A program made the translations under genes and the position numbers. From NCBI GenBank assembly GCA_003427395.1, contig BFEA01000073.1, positions 3,248,427 to 3,278,186 on the forward strand: a DNA stretch of 29,760 nt, written 5' to 3'. A model generated the notes under the pieces. It did no database searches and had not been told where the DNA came from. It worked only from the letters and a program-made list of their open reading frames with translations. Positions 9,553-18,261 of the stretch are shown in pieces. Source of the DNA: Chara braunii (lineage: Eukaryota; Streptophyta; Charophyceae; Charales; Characeae). How positions within the stretch are numbered: the stretch's first letter is position 1; each line of letters begins with the position of its first letter.

Positions 9553-10532
9553 TGGTACGTGGGCGAACTGGGGGACGGGTGGGGCTGGTGGAGGAGGGGG
9601 ATCGGCTCCGTCTCTGAGGTGGCGGTTGCAGGGTCGCCATCTTCGGGCTTCGGTGGCTCTAGATCCCTGGTCGGATCGTTGCCGATGTGCAGGCTAGCTT
9701 GGCTGGCGAACTCCAGCTGGCGCTTTCCGGTGGCAATTTCTTCGCGCCATCGCGCCGCTTCCGGATCTTCCGCCTCCGTTCCCGTGCGCGTCGCTTCTTC
9801 CGGCAAGACTTCCCACTCGGACTCGGCTTCTTCTTCTTCTTCTTCCTCTTCCTCTTCCTCACTCAGCTCACCCTCGCTATGTTCACTATAGCTTCCCTCC
9901 TCCGATGTTTCCTCATCGTCGTTTTCCTCTTCGTCGTCGTCGTCGTCGATCACCACTTTTTCTGCCCTCGGATAGAAGGCGTGAGGGATGATCTCGTACG
10001 GCTTCAGATACTCCTGCTGCGACGGTAGCGTATCCTCGTCCCTAGGTTCCTCCAAGCACGCGGTCCACTGAAGGTACGGGTCCAATGATCGCTCGAAAAT
10101 GTACGGAGCAGGACTGTCGTCACTCTGAAAATAGATGTCGGGCGAGAGATCGTCCGCCAATTGCACGATCGGTGCGATAAGCTCCTGAGCAATCAGGTGG
10201 CGTCGACCCGGCCGTACCGATCCGAAGAGAAAAACAAGAAAATCTCCTTCTACGTTAGTCCTCCAAGCCCGTATGATCAGCCGCTTCGGATTCTCGATCC
10301 ACGTGGGATGCTCGGTAGTGCCCGTCCACGTCACCTGAACTCTGGCCAGGCAGAAAGACAGCTCCTTAAACGTTTCGCGCCACAACCGCCAATGTCCAGG
10401 ATTGATGAGAGGGACTGAAAGAGGCTCGAACGAGAAGGAAAGAGAAGGGTGAAGGTCGGATTGCCAGAAGGTGGGGAAGAGAGAGGGGAGAGCAAAGATA
10501 GAGAGAGGCGCGAGGAGATCGGCTTGGTTCAT
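9540..10532 (-). CDS. Retroelement accessory ORF B, acidic linker
   Basis: A 330-codon frame whose ATG (10530-10532) overlaps the stop of ORF A as ATGA. The first 190 residues look folded, with a tryptophan-rich segment (GHWRLWRETFKELSFCL) and IRAWRTNVEGDFLVFLFG. The middle is a long acidic run of D, E and S encoded by GAG/GAA triplets around 9830-9950. The tail is proline-rich. No known domain is recognised. In position it follows integrase, where some plant Ty3/gypsy elements carry env-like ORFs, but no signal peptide or convincing membrane span is visible, so an envelope role is not supported. Confidence 0.55.
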   Translation of the reverse strand: MNQADLLAPLSIFALPSLFPTFWQSDLHPSLSFSFEPLSVPLINPGHWRLWRETFKELSFCLARVQVTWTGTTEHPTWIENPKRLIIRAWRTNVEGDFLVFLFGSVRPGRRHLIAQELIAPIVQLADDLSPDIYFQSDDSPAPYIFERSLDPYLQWTACLEEPRDEDTLPSQQEYLKPYEIIPHAFYPRAEKVVIDDDDDEEENDDEETSEEGSYSEHSEGELSEEEEEEEEEEEAESEWEVLPEEATRTGTEAEDPEAARWREEIATGKRQLEFASQASLHIGNDPTRDLEPPKPEDGDPATATSETEPIPLLHQPHPSPSSPTYQCGR

Positions 10533-11011
10533 TGGGGATGTGGGAAGGGGACGAGGGTTGGGATCGCAACTGGCCGCTCGCGTGATGATCGGCGAATATT
10601 GTCTAGATCCGGTGTAAAGATCGGGATGATGTTATACCCTTGTCGGGTGAGGATGTGCTGCCACACGTTGGACACCTGCTCCGTCCACTCGCGCAGCGAG
10701 GTCAAGATCGCGGTATGCCACAACAAATTGACCGAGCTAATGTCGTCGGTGAATGCCGCCACCGTGGTGACATGGCTCGTTCTGGGACCCGCTCGCCGAT
10801 GAACTGTAGTTACTTCCGCGAATACCACGGCGTGAGGACTTCCTTCGATCTGAAACGAGGCGGCGGCACAGATACCTTCGTCGCAGAAGAATCGCATCAG
10901 ACGCCGAAGATCCGCATTGAGCCGAGGGTGACAAACTTGCCGAATCTCTGAGATGTGGCCACGTGGCTGCAACAGCTGCGCGTCAAGAACCCGCTCCGTG
11001 ATAAAACTCAT
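10529..11011 (-). CDS. Retroelement accessory ORF A
   Basis: A 160-codon frame from ATG at 11009-11011 (starts MSFITERVLDAQLL). The frame is open a little further upstream but only from a TTG, and the ATG sits exactly on the integrase stop as ATGA. The sequence has well-alternating beta-strand-like stretches (PHAVVFAEVTTVHRR, SHVTTVAAFTDDIS) and a helix with LREWTEQVSNVWQHIL, so it looks like a real folded protein. I recognise no family. Its stop again overlaps the next ATG (ATGA). Tight packing with pol and ORF B suggests coupled expression from one RNA. Confidence 0.55.
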   Translation of the reverse strand: MSFITERVLDAQLLQPRGHISEIRQVCHPRLNADLRRLMRFFCDEGICAAASFQIEGSPHAVVFAEVTTVHRRAGPRTSHVTTVAAFTDDISSVNLLWHTAILTSLREWTEQVSNVWQHILTRQGYNIIPIFTPDLDNIRRSSRERPVAIPTLVPFPHPQ

Positions 11012-11795
11012 GGCGAGGTGGGAGAGGAGGACGAAGGACAAGAGGGAGAAAGAGGAGAGAGAGTTAGATCGTCGTCGTTCTCCTCGCTTTCCGAGGAGAA
11101 AGAGGGAAAAGGATCAGAAGGAGGAAGAAGACGGAGGTAGGAGGTATGTCGAACGATGGGGACAGAGCTATGGCTGGCACTAGCCTCAGGCGCGATGCGC
11201 ACTGTGTTGGTGCCATTGGGTCCGAGTTCGACAACGCGAAAACAGCGAGAGAACTTGGGAGCGAGTTTCCGGTCGCGTGCACAGTTACGTACCTGCACTA
11301 GCTCCCCTAATTTATATTGGTACTGGGGCCCAGCATTTCCATTCCAGGCCTCGTAGCTACGGGTCTGCCTACCGTGGGCCAGTTCGGTTATCCTTTGCCT
11401 TTTTCGGGCTAGCTTCGAGACGGCCCGTTCCATTGATTCGGTGTACCTTTTGGCCTTGGCTCTGAGAGCTGCCCGCGTGTCTCTACCCCCTGCTTCGGCA
11501 ATTTCCGAGTTACCCCGGTAATCGACACAGGGGAGGCTATTAGTTCGAAGCTGAAAGGGGGTAAACCCCGTAGACTCGTGAGGGGTGGCCCGGTGGATTC
11601 CGACGATCTGATATACGATCTCGGGCCATGGACACGTGTCGTGTGCCGCAAAGTTCCTGCGAAGGGCGGTTTTAATCATACGGTTGGCATTCTCGGCCAA
11701 CCCGTTCGATTGGGACACGTGGTGTGCCGTTGTCGGAAGATCATGCAGCGCAGCAACGGAAATTGACTCGCTAAATTGCGTCCGCAGTCATGGAC
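11008..11795 (-). pseudogene. Integrase C-terminal part of a second LTR retroelement
   Basis: The minus-strand frame contains the end of a retroviral-type integrase core: SQSNGLAENANRMIKTAL, where E is the likely third catalytic residue, then RATPHESTGFTPFQL, a basic linker, and a GPY/F-like module (KFSRCFRVVELGPNG). Upstream, the D-x-G motif (HDCG) lies in a different frame. One base appears to be missing near 11781-11783, because TQF-SESISV follows in the integrase frame. The tail after the core is serine- and acid-rich. No reverse transcriptase, protease or gag is found on this strand, so the element is truncated. The stop overlaps the ATG of ORF A. Confidence 0.75.
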
Positions 11796-12104
11796 CCTAG
11801 CGCTTCGGTTAGACTTCCCCTTGGTCGAAACCGAGGGAAAGACGGCGCGACGGTACGGTCCCCACGAGACCTGATGTTCCTCGTTGGGCTGGACCGACGC
11901 GACCGCAATGGGCCAATTAGTGGAGTCCGGTCCAAATGACACTTGAAACGGACCAAGAGTTAGCGAGATATTCAAGTTTGACCGGTTGGGACCGGACCGA
12001 CACGACCGCGTAACCCGGCCAAGAAAGGAACAGCCCTAAGTAGCCATATAGATGAACAGCCACGCCCGAATAATTAAAATAGGGTCATGTGCTATTTTTA
12101 GCAC
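11796..12104. other. No gene seen
   Basis: The minus frame continuing upstream of the integrase motif does not resemble an integrase N-terminus. A recombination junction with the following palindromic array is likely. Confidence 0.35.
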
Positions 12105-12425
12105 GGGACTGACTGTTCATTTCCCAAAGTCGGGCCTGCACCAGTCCCATTCCAAAAATAGCACAGCCCCACGCTATTTTTAGCGTGGGACTGACTGTTC
12201 ATCTACCGAGGACTGGGCCTACACCAGTCCCGTTCTAAAAATAGCACAGCCCCACGCTATTTTTAGCGTGGGACTGACTGATCATCTACCGAGGACTGGG
12301 CCTGCGCCAGTCCCGTTCTAAAAATAACACAGTCCCACACTAGTTTTAGGGTGGGACTGACTGTTCATCTACCGAGGACTAGGCCTGCGCCACTCCCGTT
12401 CTATAAATAGGACTGACTGTTCATA
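12105..12425 (+). repeat. 83-base palindromic tandem repeat
   Basis: GGGACTGACTGTTCAT or a close variant begins at about 12105, 12187, 12270, 12353 and 12408, a period of 82-83 then 55. Each unit holds nested inverted arms: CAGTCCC with GGGACTG, CTAAAAATAGC with GCTATTTTTAG, and CCACGCT with AGCGTGG. Such repeats often sit in U3 regions of LTRs as enhancer-like blocks. Here they lie about 110 bases upstream of a TATA box. Confidence 0.85.
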
Positions 12426-12519
12426 TCCCGAGGTCGGGACTGCTGCTATTTTTAGCACAGGCCCGGTCTAGAGTTTGACCACAGCCCCGACCTTGGGACT
12501 GCAGCACTAAGCCCCGATC

Positions 12520-12553
12520 ACTTGGCCTCTCCATTATAAAAGAGAGGCCAAGT
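12520..12553 (+). promoter_or_regulatory. TATA box inside a hairpin
   Basis: TATAAAA (12535-12541) lies in the 12-base loop between perfect arms ACTTGGCCTCT (12520-12530) and AGAGGCCAAGT (12543-12553). With the upstream repeat array this looks like a U3/promoter of an LTR transcribed on the plus strand. The LTR borders are not identified. Confidence 0.45.
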
Positions 12554-13037
12554 CACCCAAGAACACAGATTAGGGTGCGAGAGATCAGCGTGAGATGCAC
12601 GTGGCACATCAGGCAGCGCGAGAGAACCCTCACTTGCGTGAGCCCTGCAGCGTTGGCAGAACGGCAAGGAGCGAGAAGAGCACAGAGCGGGAAGCAAGGG
12701 AGTCGAGCAGAAGGCAAGCCAGGGAAGGGATAAGGAAAGGAGGGGGCAGGACTTGCCTCTTACTTTCCCTTTCTCATCCCTTCTCTTTTCATGTTCTCTT
12801 CTCTCTTCTCTCTTTCTCTCTCCCTCTCCCTCTTCCTTTTCAACCGTCTCCATGGGTTGTGTACATGTCATATCTGTGCGCTCCATGCTTGACCTAATGA
12901 TTGGCCATGAACTATGCACTCACGTACTGTAAACTAAGGGTTGACTCAGTACCGTATACCCATGAGCAATGTATCTACAGGTGGATTGTGCGCAGCACAC
13001 AATATTGCCTCCGAACCAGAATGTTGTTCCTTGGATG
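12554..13037. other. Possible leader; polypyrimidine tract
   Basis: Downstream of the TATA box. It contains a CT-rich tract at about 12776-12846 (CTCTTCTCTCTTTCTCTC). No ORF is supported. Confidence 0.3.
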
Positions 13038-13790
13038 AGCTGATTTTGAGATTGCCATTGCAGTGCAGACGCACTTAGTACCAAGCAGATTTTGAGACTG
13101 TTAGCGCAGTCATGCCGAGTAACCAGCCGATTTGAGACTGTCAGCGCAGTCCCACTGAGTAATAAGCAAATTTTGAGACTTCTAGCGCAGTCCCTCTGAG
13201 TAACAAGCCGAGTTTGAGACTGCCAGCGCAGTCCCACTGAGTAAACGAGCCGAGTTTGAGACTGCCAGCGCAGTCCCTCTGAGTATCAAGCCGAGTTTGA
13301 NNNNNNNNNNNNNNNNNNNNNNNNNNNNNNNNNNNNNNNNNNNNNNNNNNNNNNNNNNNNNNNNNNNNNNNNNNNNNNNNNNNNNNNNNNNNNNNNNNNN
13401 NNNNNNNNNNNNNNNNNNNNNNNNNNNNNNNNNNNNNNNNNNNNNNNNNNNNNNNNNNNNNNNNNNNNNNNNNNNNNNNNNNNNNNNNNNNNNNNNNNNN
13501 NNNNNNNNNNNNNNNNNNNNNNNNNNNNNNAGCCGATTTTGAGACTGCCAGCGCAGTCCCTCTGAGTAACAAGCCGAGTTTGAGACTGCCAGCGCAGTCC
13601 CACTGAGTAAACAAACCGATTTTGTGACTGCTAGCGCAGTCATACCAAGTTCCAAGCTGATTTTGAGACTGCCAGCACAGTCACGCTGAGTAACAAGTCG
13701 ATTTGGAGACTGCTGGCGCAGTCACACCAGCCATACCAAAAATCAAGCCGATTCATACTTTAGGCAGATTGCACAGTCACATTGAGCATT
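13038..13790 (+). repeat. ~42-base tandem array with assembly gap
   Basis: The unit resembles GAGACTGCCAGCGCAGTCCC plus TGAGTAACAAGCCGAGTTT. GACTGC/GCAGTC makes each unit partly palindromic. The array is interrupted by 230 undetermined bases at 13301-13530, so the copy number is unknown. Open frames through it are artefacts. Confidence 0.9.
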
Positions 13791-13800
13791 TCGCCGTGCG

Positions 13801-14150
13801 CAGCGTGCGCACTACACTTGAGGGCCATTTGAGCCATTTGCCACTGTGCGCAGTTGAGCGCTGTATCTAAGGGCCATTTGCCACTGTGCGCAGTTGAGCG
13901 CCGTATCTAAGGGTCATTTGAGCCATTTGCCACTTTGCGCAGCTGGGCGCCGTATCTGAGGGCCATTTCAGCCATTTGTCACTGTGCGCAGTTGAGCGCC
14001 GTATCTGAGGGTCATTTGAGCCATTTGCCACTGTGCGCAGTTGAGCGCCGTATCTGAGGGCCATTTGAACCATTTGCCACTGTGCGCACATGAGCGCCAT
14101 ATCTGAGGGCCACTGTGCGCAGTTGAGCGCCGTATCTAAGAACCATTTCT
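13801..14150 (+). repeat. ~49-base tandem array
   Basis: The unit is built from GGCCATTTGAGCCATTTGCC then ACTGTGCGCAGTTGAGCGCC and GTATCTGAG. About seven copies, some shortened by loss of the GAGCCATTT segment. Confidence 0.9.
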
Positions 14151-14424
14151 GAATAGTGCTATTTGCAAGAGCTATTTCTGAACAGTAACAGTGCCATTGC
14201 GCTATTGCGCAAGTGCTATTTCTGAACAGTGTTATTTTCGCAAGGGCCATTTCACAGCGTTGTGCTATTCGTCAGAACCATTACTGAGCAATGTACTATT
14301 TGTCAGGGTCATTACTGAGCATTGTGCTATTTGTCAGGGTCATTACTGAGCAATGTGCTATTTGTCAGGGCCATTACTGAGCATTGTGCTATTGTCAGGA
14401 CCATAACTGAGCATTGTGCCACTT
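14150..14424 (+). repeat. ~31-base tandem array and transition zone
   Basis: From about 14260 the unit is TGTGCTATTTGTCAGGGTCA plus TTACTGAGCAT, about five copies. At 14150-14260 related words (GCTATTTCTGAACAGT) link it to the array before. Confidence 0.8.
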
Positions 14425-14426
14425 GC

Positions 14427-14600
14427 ATCTGTGCGCTGTTGCGCACCGAGATTAAGAATCATTTTTCTATTCACATCTGTGCGTTGTTGCGCACTATGAC
14501 TGAGAATCATTTCGGTATTCGCAACTGTGCGCTGTTGCGCACCATCACTGAGGGTCATTTTTCAGTTGTCCGTAGCTGTGTGCTGTTGCGAGTGATGGTC
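14427..14600 (+). repeat. ~48-base tandem repeat with GTGCGC palindrome
   Basis: About three and a half copies of a unit containing GTGCGCTGTTGCGCAC, a 6-base-arm hairpin, followed by GAGAATCATTTT-like sequence. Confidence 0.8.
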
Positions 14601-14778
14601 ATACATGACCAACTCCGAGTCAGGGTACCAGTGTCTGTTTCAACTGAGTACCTAGTCTGCATTTGATGGCAATAGTGGTCAGGCCCTAAGAGAAGGCCAA
14701 GACTTGCGCGCAGTAATCACTCCATCCTATTACAAGCAGTAGTATATTGGCCACAAGCACAGATTGAATTTTGGATTT
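14601..14778. other. Spacer between arrays
   Basis: Non-repetitive DNA without an ORF of note. Confidence 0.4.
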
Positions 14779-15075
14779 CAGTGCGCGCCCGCGCTCGCCC
14801 AGATCATATATTTATTTCCAGTGCGCGCCCATATCAGATAATTATTTTCAGTGCGCGCCCGCGCGCGCCCAGATCAGATATTTATTTCCAGTGCGCGCCC
14901 GCGCGCGCCCAGATCAGATAATTATTTTCAGTGCGCGCCCTTGCTCGCCCAAATCAGATAATTATTTTCAGTGCACGCCCGCACTCGCCCAGATCAGATA
15001 ATTATTTTTCAGTGCGCGCCCGTGCACGCCTAGATCAGATATTTATTTTCATTGCGCGCCTCCTCGCGCCCAGAC
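14779..15075 (+). repeat. ~40-base GC/AT alternating tandem array
   Basis: The unit is CAGTGCGCGCCCGCGCGCGC followed by CCAGATCAGATAATTATTTT. About seven copies, one lacking the second GC block. The GC-rich half continues into the next array. Confidence 0.9.
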
Positions 15076-15800
15076 CAGATATTGCGCGCCCATGCGCGCC
15101 CAAGCTTGAGAGTGCGCGCCCATGCGCGTCCAAGCTTGATATTGCTGTTAGAGTGCGCGCCCATGCGCGCCCAAGCTTGAGAGTGCGCGCCGATGCGCAT
15201 CCAAGCTTGATATTGCTGTTAGAGTGCGCGCCCATGCCCGCCCAAGCTTGAGAGTGCGTGCCCATGAGCGCCCAAGCTTGAAATTGCAGCAAGAGTGCGC
15301 GCCCATGCGCGCCCAAGCTTGAGAGTGTGCGCCCATGAGCGCCCAAGCTTGATAGAGTGCGCGCCCATGCGTGCCCAAGCTTGAGAGTGCGCGCCCATGC
15401 GCGCCCAAGCTAAAGAGTGCGCGCCCATGAGCGCCCAAGCTTGATATTGCAGCTAGAGTGCGTGCCCATGCGCGCCCAAGCTTGAGAGTGCGCTCCCATG
15501 AGCGCCCAAGCTTGATATTGCAGCTAGAGTGCGCGCCCATGCGCGCCCAAGCTTGAGAGTGTGCGCCCATGCGCGCCCAAGCTTGAGAGTGTGCGCCCAT
15601 GTGCGCCCAAGCTTGGTATTGCAATTAAAGTGCGCGCCCATGCGCACCCAAGCCTGGCATAGCAGTTAGAATGCGCGCCCGTGTGCGCCCAGGTTGGATA
15701 TAGTTATTTGAGCACGCGCCCATGTGCAGTTGCGCTGGATATGTGTGCGCCCAGGCTAGATATAGTCGTTTGAGTGCGAGCCCATGTATGCCCGAGCATA
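15076..15800 (+). repeat. 30-base / ~43-base tandem array with HindIII sites
   Basis: The basic unit is GAGTGCGCGCCCATGCGCGC plus CCAAGCTTGA (30 bases). A longer variant adds TATTGCAGCTA before the GAGTGCG word. More than 20 copies. The 30-base unit is a multiple of three, so long minus-strand open frames (GAHGRALSSL repeats) result and are not taken as genes. It degrades at the right end. Confidence 0.92.
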
Positions 15801-16002
15801 GGATTGCCAACTGGGATGATTCACCATCACGCTCTCGTTGATTTATTTCCTCGTTGATCAGCATCACCTCATGCACGTGATTCTTCCCCTCGCACGGGGA
15901 GCATTGGCAGTTCAGTCCCTGCATAGATGATCTGGCTCAGTCTAGCCCCAATACATTCAGCATTTATGACTGGTCCCTGTGCATGAGATGTTCTACTGAT
16001 CA
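15801..16002. other. Spacer between arrays
   Basis: Non-repetitive DNA. No gene seen. Confidence 0.4.
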
Positions 16003-16345
16003 GTTGCTGTTCAGCCGGGCCCTTCAGGCGGGCCTACTTGAGATTGTTGCTGTTCAGCCGGGCCCTTCAGGCGGGCCTACTCTAGATTGTTGCTGTTCAG
16101 TCGAGCCCTTCAGGCGGGCCTACTTGAGATTGAGTTGTTGATTCAGTCGGGCCCCTTCAGGCGGGCCCACTTTTCGAGATTGCTGCAATTTTCAGCCAGA
16201 CCCCTTCAAGCGGGCCCTTTTTCTTCTAAGATAATTGTTGTTCAGCCGGGCCTATTAAGGCGGGCTTTATAGTGAGTTGTTGATTCAGCCAGGGCCATTC
16301 AGGCGGGCCCTATATCGAGTTGCAGTTCAGTCAGGCCATCCAGAC
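16003..16345 (+). repeat. ~44-base tandem array
   Basis: The unit is TTGCTGTTCAGCCGGGCCCT plus TCAGGCGGGCCTACTTGAGA. The GGGCCC and AGGCGGGCC words form short inverted pairs. About eight diverging copies, ending just before the LTR ORF. It may lie inside the LTR, whose left end is not resolved. Confidence 0.88.
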
Positions 16346-16368
16346 AGGCCTCCTCATTGAGTTGCTGA

Positions 16369-16932
16369 TTGCTATCTGGCCAGGTCTCGGAGGGAGTATT
16401 CGCATTAGTGAGAGTGCACCTTCTATCCAAGCTGGCCCGTCGTCGTGAGACTGCCCCTAAGTGGGGTAGATTGATTGAGAGGTTCTGCTACAGACATGTG
16501 GGACATCAGAGTTTCACTATCAGGGCCAATGAGTCCTCGACCTCGAGACACACGCTCGTGATCACCTACTCGGTGAAGGGGGCAGAGACGGGAGTAAAGG
16601 GCACCACATACGACAGGATTGCGGATTACATATTTCGCAGGGAGAGCTATTGGAGGGACAACTGGCTACACGTGGTGTTCCCTCGCGTACCTTCAGCACC
16701 TGGGGGTGTGCTCTTCGATTTTGACGGATGCAACCCCAAGCCCCTTAGTGAGCCCCGCAGCAAGGAGAAGAGGCGGAAGGANGACCGGATCCAGAGAGAG
16801 ATAACCAAATTCGGAATCTCAATCACTACATGTATCCCGAAATCAGAGATAGATGAGTCGGATTTGGAGCCCTGTTCTGTGAGTGACCTTGATCTTGGCG
16901 ATTATTTCGACTGGGACACTCACAGGGGCTGA
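16369..16932 (+). pseudogene. LTR-region ORF 1, no ATG
   Basis: An open frame of 187 codons begins after a TGA at 16366-16368 and contains no ATG, so it is an exon, a fragment, or decayed. One undetermined base (16782) also makes the frame uncertain. Segments look protein-like: RHTLVITYSVKGAETGVKG, and SYWRDNWLHVVFPRVPSAPG with DFDG. The end is acidic (SVSDLDLGDYFDWDTH). No known family is recognised. The last 19 codons are inside the part shared with LTR copy 1. Confidence 0.4.
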
Positions 16933-17049
16933 GTTTGTGGACAGCGACAGGAGCGCTGGAGACCAGTGAGCGGAGACGTCGGAGGGCGACATTGAGGAGG
17001 ATCGCACATCTTCTTGCACGGTATCTTCTTGAGGGTGATTGACTCCTAC

Positions 17050-17475
17050 ATGTCAGACGACCCTAGGTCTGAGACAGTTATTGGTCCCCCAAGAGGGGAG
17101 GGTCCGGTCCCATACCTCGGAGAAGGTTATAGTCGTTTGGTCGGGACGGACTTTGCTATGCAGGCTTATCGAAAGCCTTTTTATGGAGATCGCTTTCTCG
17201 AGGTTTCCTACATTTACTCTGGTAGGAGAGGACGTATTGAGATATTGATTGGAGCTTCAGGCGATATCATCCTTGCGGAGGAGCTTTATCTCAGGAGCAT
17301 CACAGACGAGGAGATGGCAAGATGCATGGCCTATATCTGCAAGATTGATCCAGCAGCGCCTCTCGAGATCAGCTATGTGGTTCCAGAGTCTATAGCCACA
17401 CGAGTTCTCAATGACGAGGAGTCCCAGACGGCAGCACTCACTCACGAGGGGGTACCGCTCATTATCATTGATTGA
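17050..17475 (+). CDS. LTR-encoded ORF 2, unknown protein
   Basis: The ATG at 17050 opens a 141-codon frame. The frame is open further upstream, to 16996, but without another ATG. The protein contains PPRGEGPVPYLGEG, then a beta-rich core (DRFLEVSYIYSGRRGRIEIL) and a helix (TDEEMARCMAYICKIDP), ending in hydrophobic VPLIIID. No known domain is recognised. The counterpart in LTR copy 1 differs by 12 nt in length and keeps frame from start to stop, though with two nonsense codons. It is weakly reminiscent of the small ORF at 19067-19402 (ITD followed by a helix with C), which I treat as unproven. Long LTRs with coding ORFs are uncommon. Confidence 0.55.
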   Translation: MSDDPRSETVIGPPRGEGPVPYLGEGYSRLVGTDFAMQAYRKPFYGDRFLEVSYIYSGRRGRIEILIGASGDIILAEELYLRSITDEEMARCMAYICKIDPAAPLEISYVVPESIATRVLNDEESQTAALTHEGVPLIIID

Positions 17476-17952
17476 GGTTCTCTCTTTTCAGTCACTATTG
17501 ATGTATTACGACATCATTTTTATTTCAGTGACTGCAACCCTCCGATGGCTGCTTCCTGCGTACACTGTGTATTACTCTTCAGTCTCATTTCTCTGGTCAT
17601 GCTCTTGCAGAGTCTGGTTTCTGCTCTTCTCATTTTGTATGTGTCAATTATTCTATGATGAATGTATGTATGCTATTTTCCTTCTTATGACATACAGGTT
17701 ACACTCAAGGCAGCTTGAAGGACTCCTGAATGATAGGGACTCCGGTGACGTTGGGTCTATTCTTTATACGGGGTCAGGTGCAGGCGATAAACCCGAACGC
17801 CTCACTCTAAGCCGTGTGGCCGCTGGCAGGAGGGATAACCCTTAGTACTCGGCTGTAAGACTAAGTGTGACTGCCTATGAATACCTCTCAATTTTTTTAT
17901 ACCTATCAAAATCTTGCGTGACAGTCTGTCAGTCCATCAACCCACTGAGCTT

Positions 17953-17980
17953 GGTCCGGGGAAGGACATCTCACCGGACC
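17953..17980 (+). other. LTR-end hairpin, copy 2
   Basis: Arms GGTCCGG (17953-17959) and CCGGACC (17974-17980), 23 nt before the LTR end. The arms are identical in copy 1 while the loop has changed, which suggests a retained RNA structure in U5. Confidence 0.55.
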
Positions 17981-18007
17981 CTTAAAGCAGTGGGGGCACG
18001 ACAAAAA

Positions 18008-18027
18008 TGGCGTCGTTGCCGGGGACT
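18008..18027 (+). promoter_or_regulatory. Primer-binding site for tRNA-Asp
   Basis: TGGCGTCGTTGCCGGGGACT begins four bases after the LTR end. It matches the complement of the 3' end of plant tRNA-Asp (TGGCGCCGTTGCCGGGGA) in 17 of 18 positions. The mismatch is a C-to-T change at a CG. This primer is known from Athila/Calypso-type plant retroelements. Confidence 0.85.
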
Positions 18028-18261
18028 AAAAAATCTTGAGTTCCTGGGAGCGGACCTTGGTCAAAGTATTCTGTGATTAGGCAGCAATCTAGCATATCTT
18101 GTACAAGGTCTGGCTCAGGTTAGAAAGACTTTCGGCTAGAGGAGCCCCGAGAGGAGGGGTCTCTTGCAGAAGTCTATCTTAAGTGATTCAGACCTGCAAG
18201 CAAGGGTTTGGAATTTGTTTTTTGGACCCTCCGCTTGACAAGTCTATAAGTCAGAAACCAG

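Larger units (their letters stand above)
16875..18003 (+). mobile_element. 5' LTR, 3' portion (copy 2)
   Basis: Closely similar to 97-1232. It ends GGGGGCACGACA at 18003, four bases before the primer-binding site, with the CA end expected of an LTR. The left border is not known. Similarity can only be followed to the point where copy 1 is cut off. A pyrimidine-rich TTTTCCTTCTTATGACATACAG at about 17676-17697 looks like a splice acceptor and is kept in copy 1 (AG at 924-925). Confidence 0.85.

Noticed and set aside
9540-10532. Envelope protein
   Set aside because: Position fits, but no signal peptide, membrane span or cysteine pattern is visible.
12518-12919. 133-codon minus-strand frame
   Set aside because: Charged low-complexity frame from a CT-rich leader, opposite a probable promoter.
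13867-14250. 127-codon minus-strand frame
   Set aside because: A translation of the 49-base array.
15035-15924. Minus-strand frames such as GAHGRALSSL repeats
   Set aside because: They come from a 30-base tandem unit that is a multiple of three; no ATG context or non-repeat domain.
13038-16345. CRISPR array
   Set aside because: Spacers are not unique; units are simple head-to-tail repeats in a eukaryotic setting with no cas genes.
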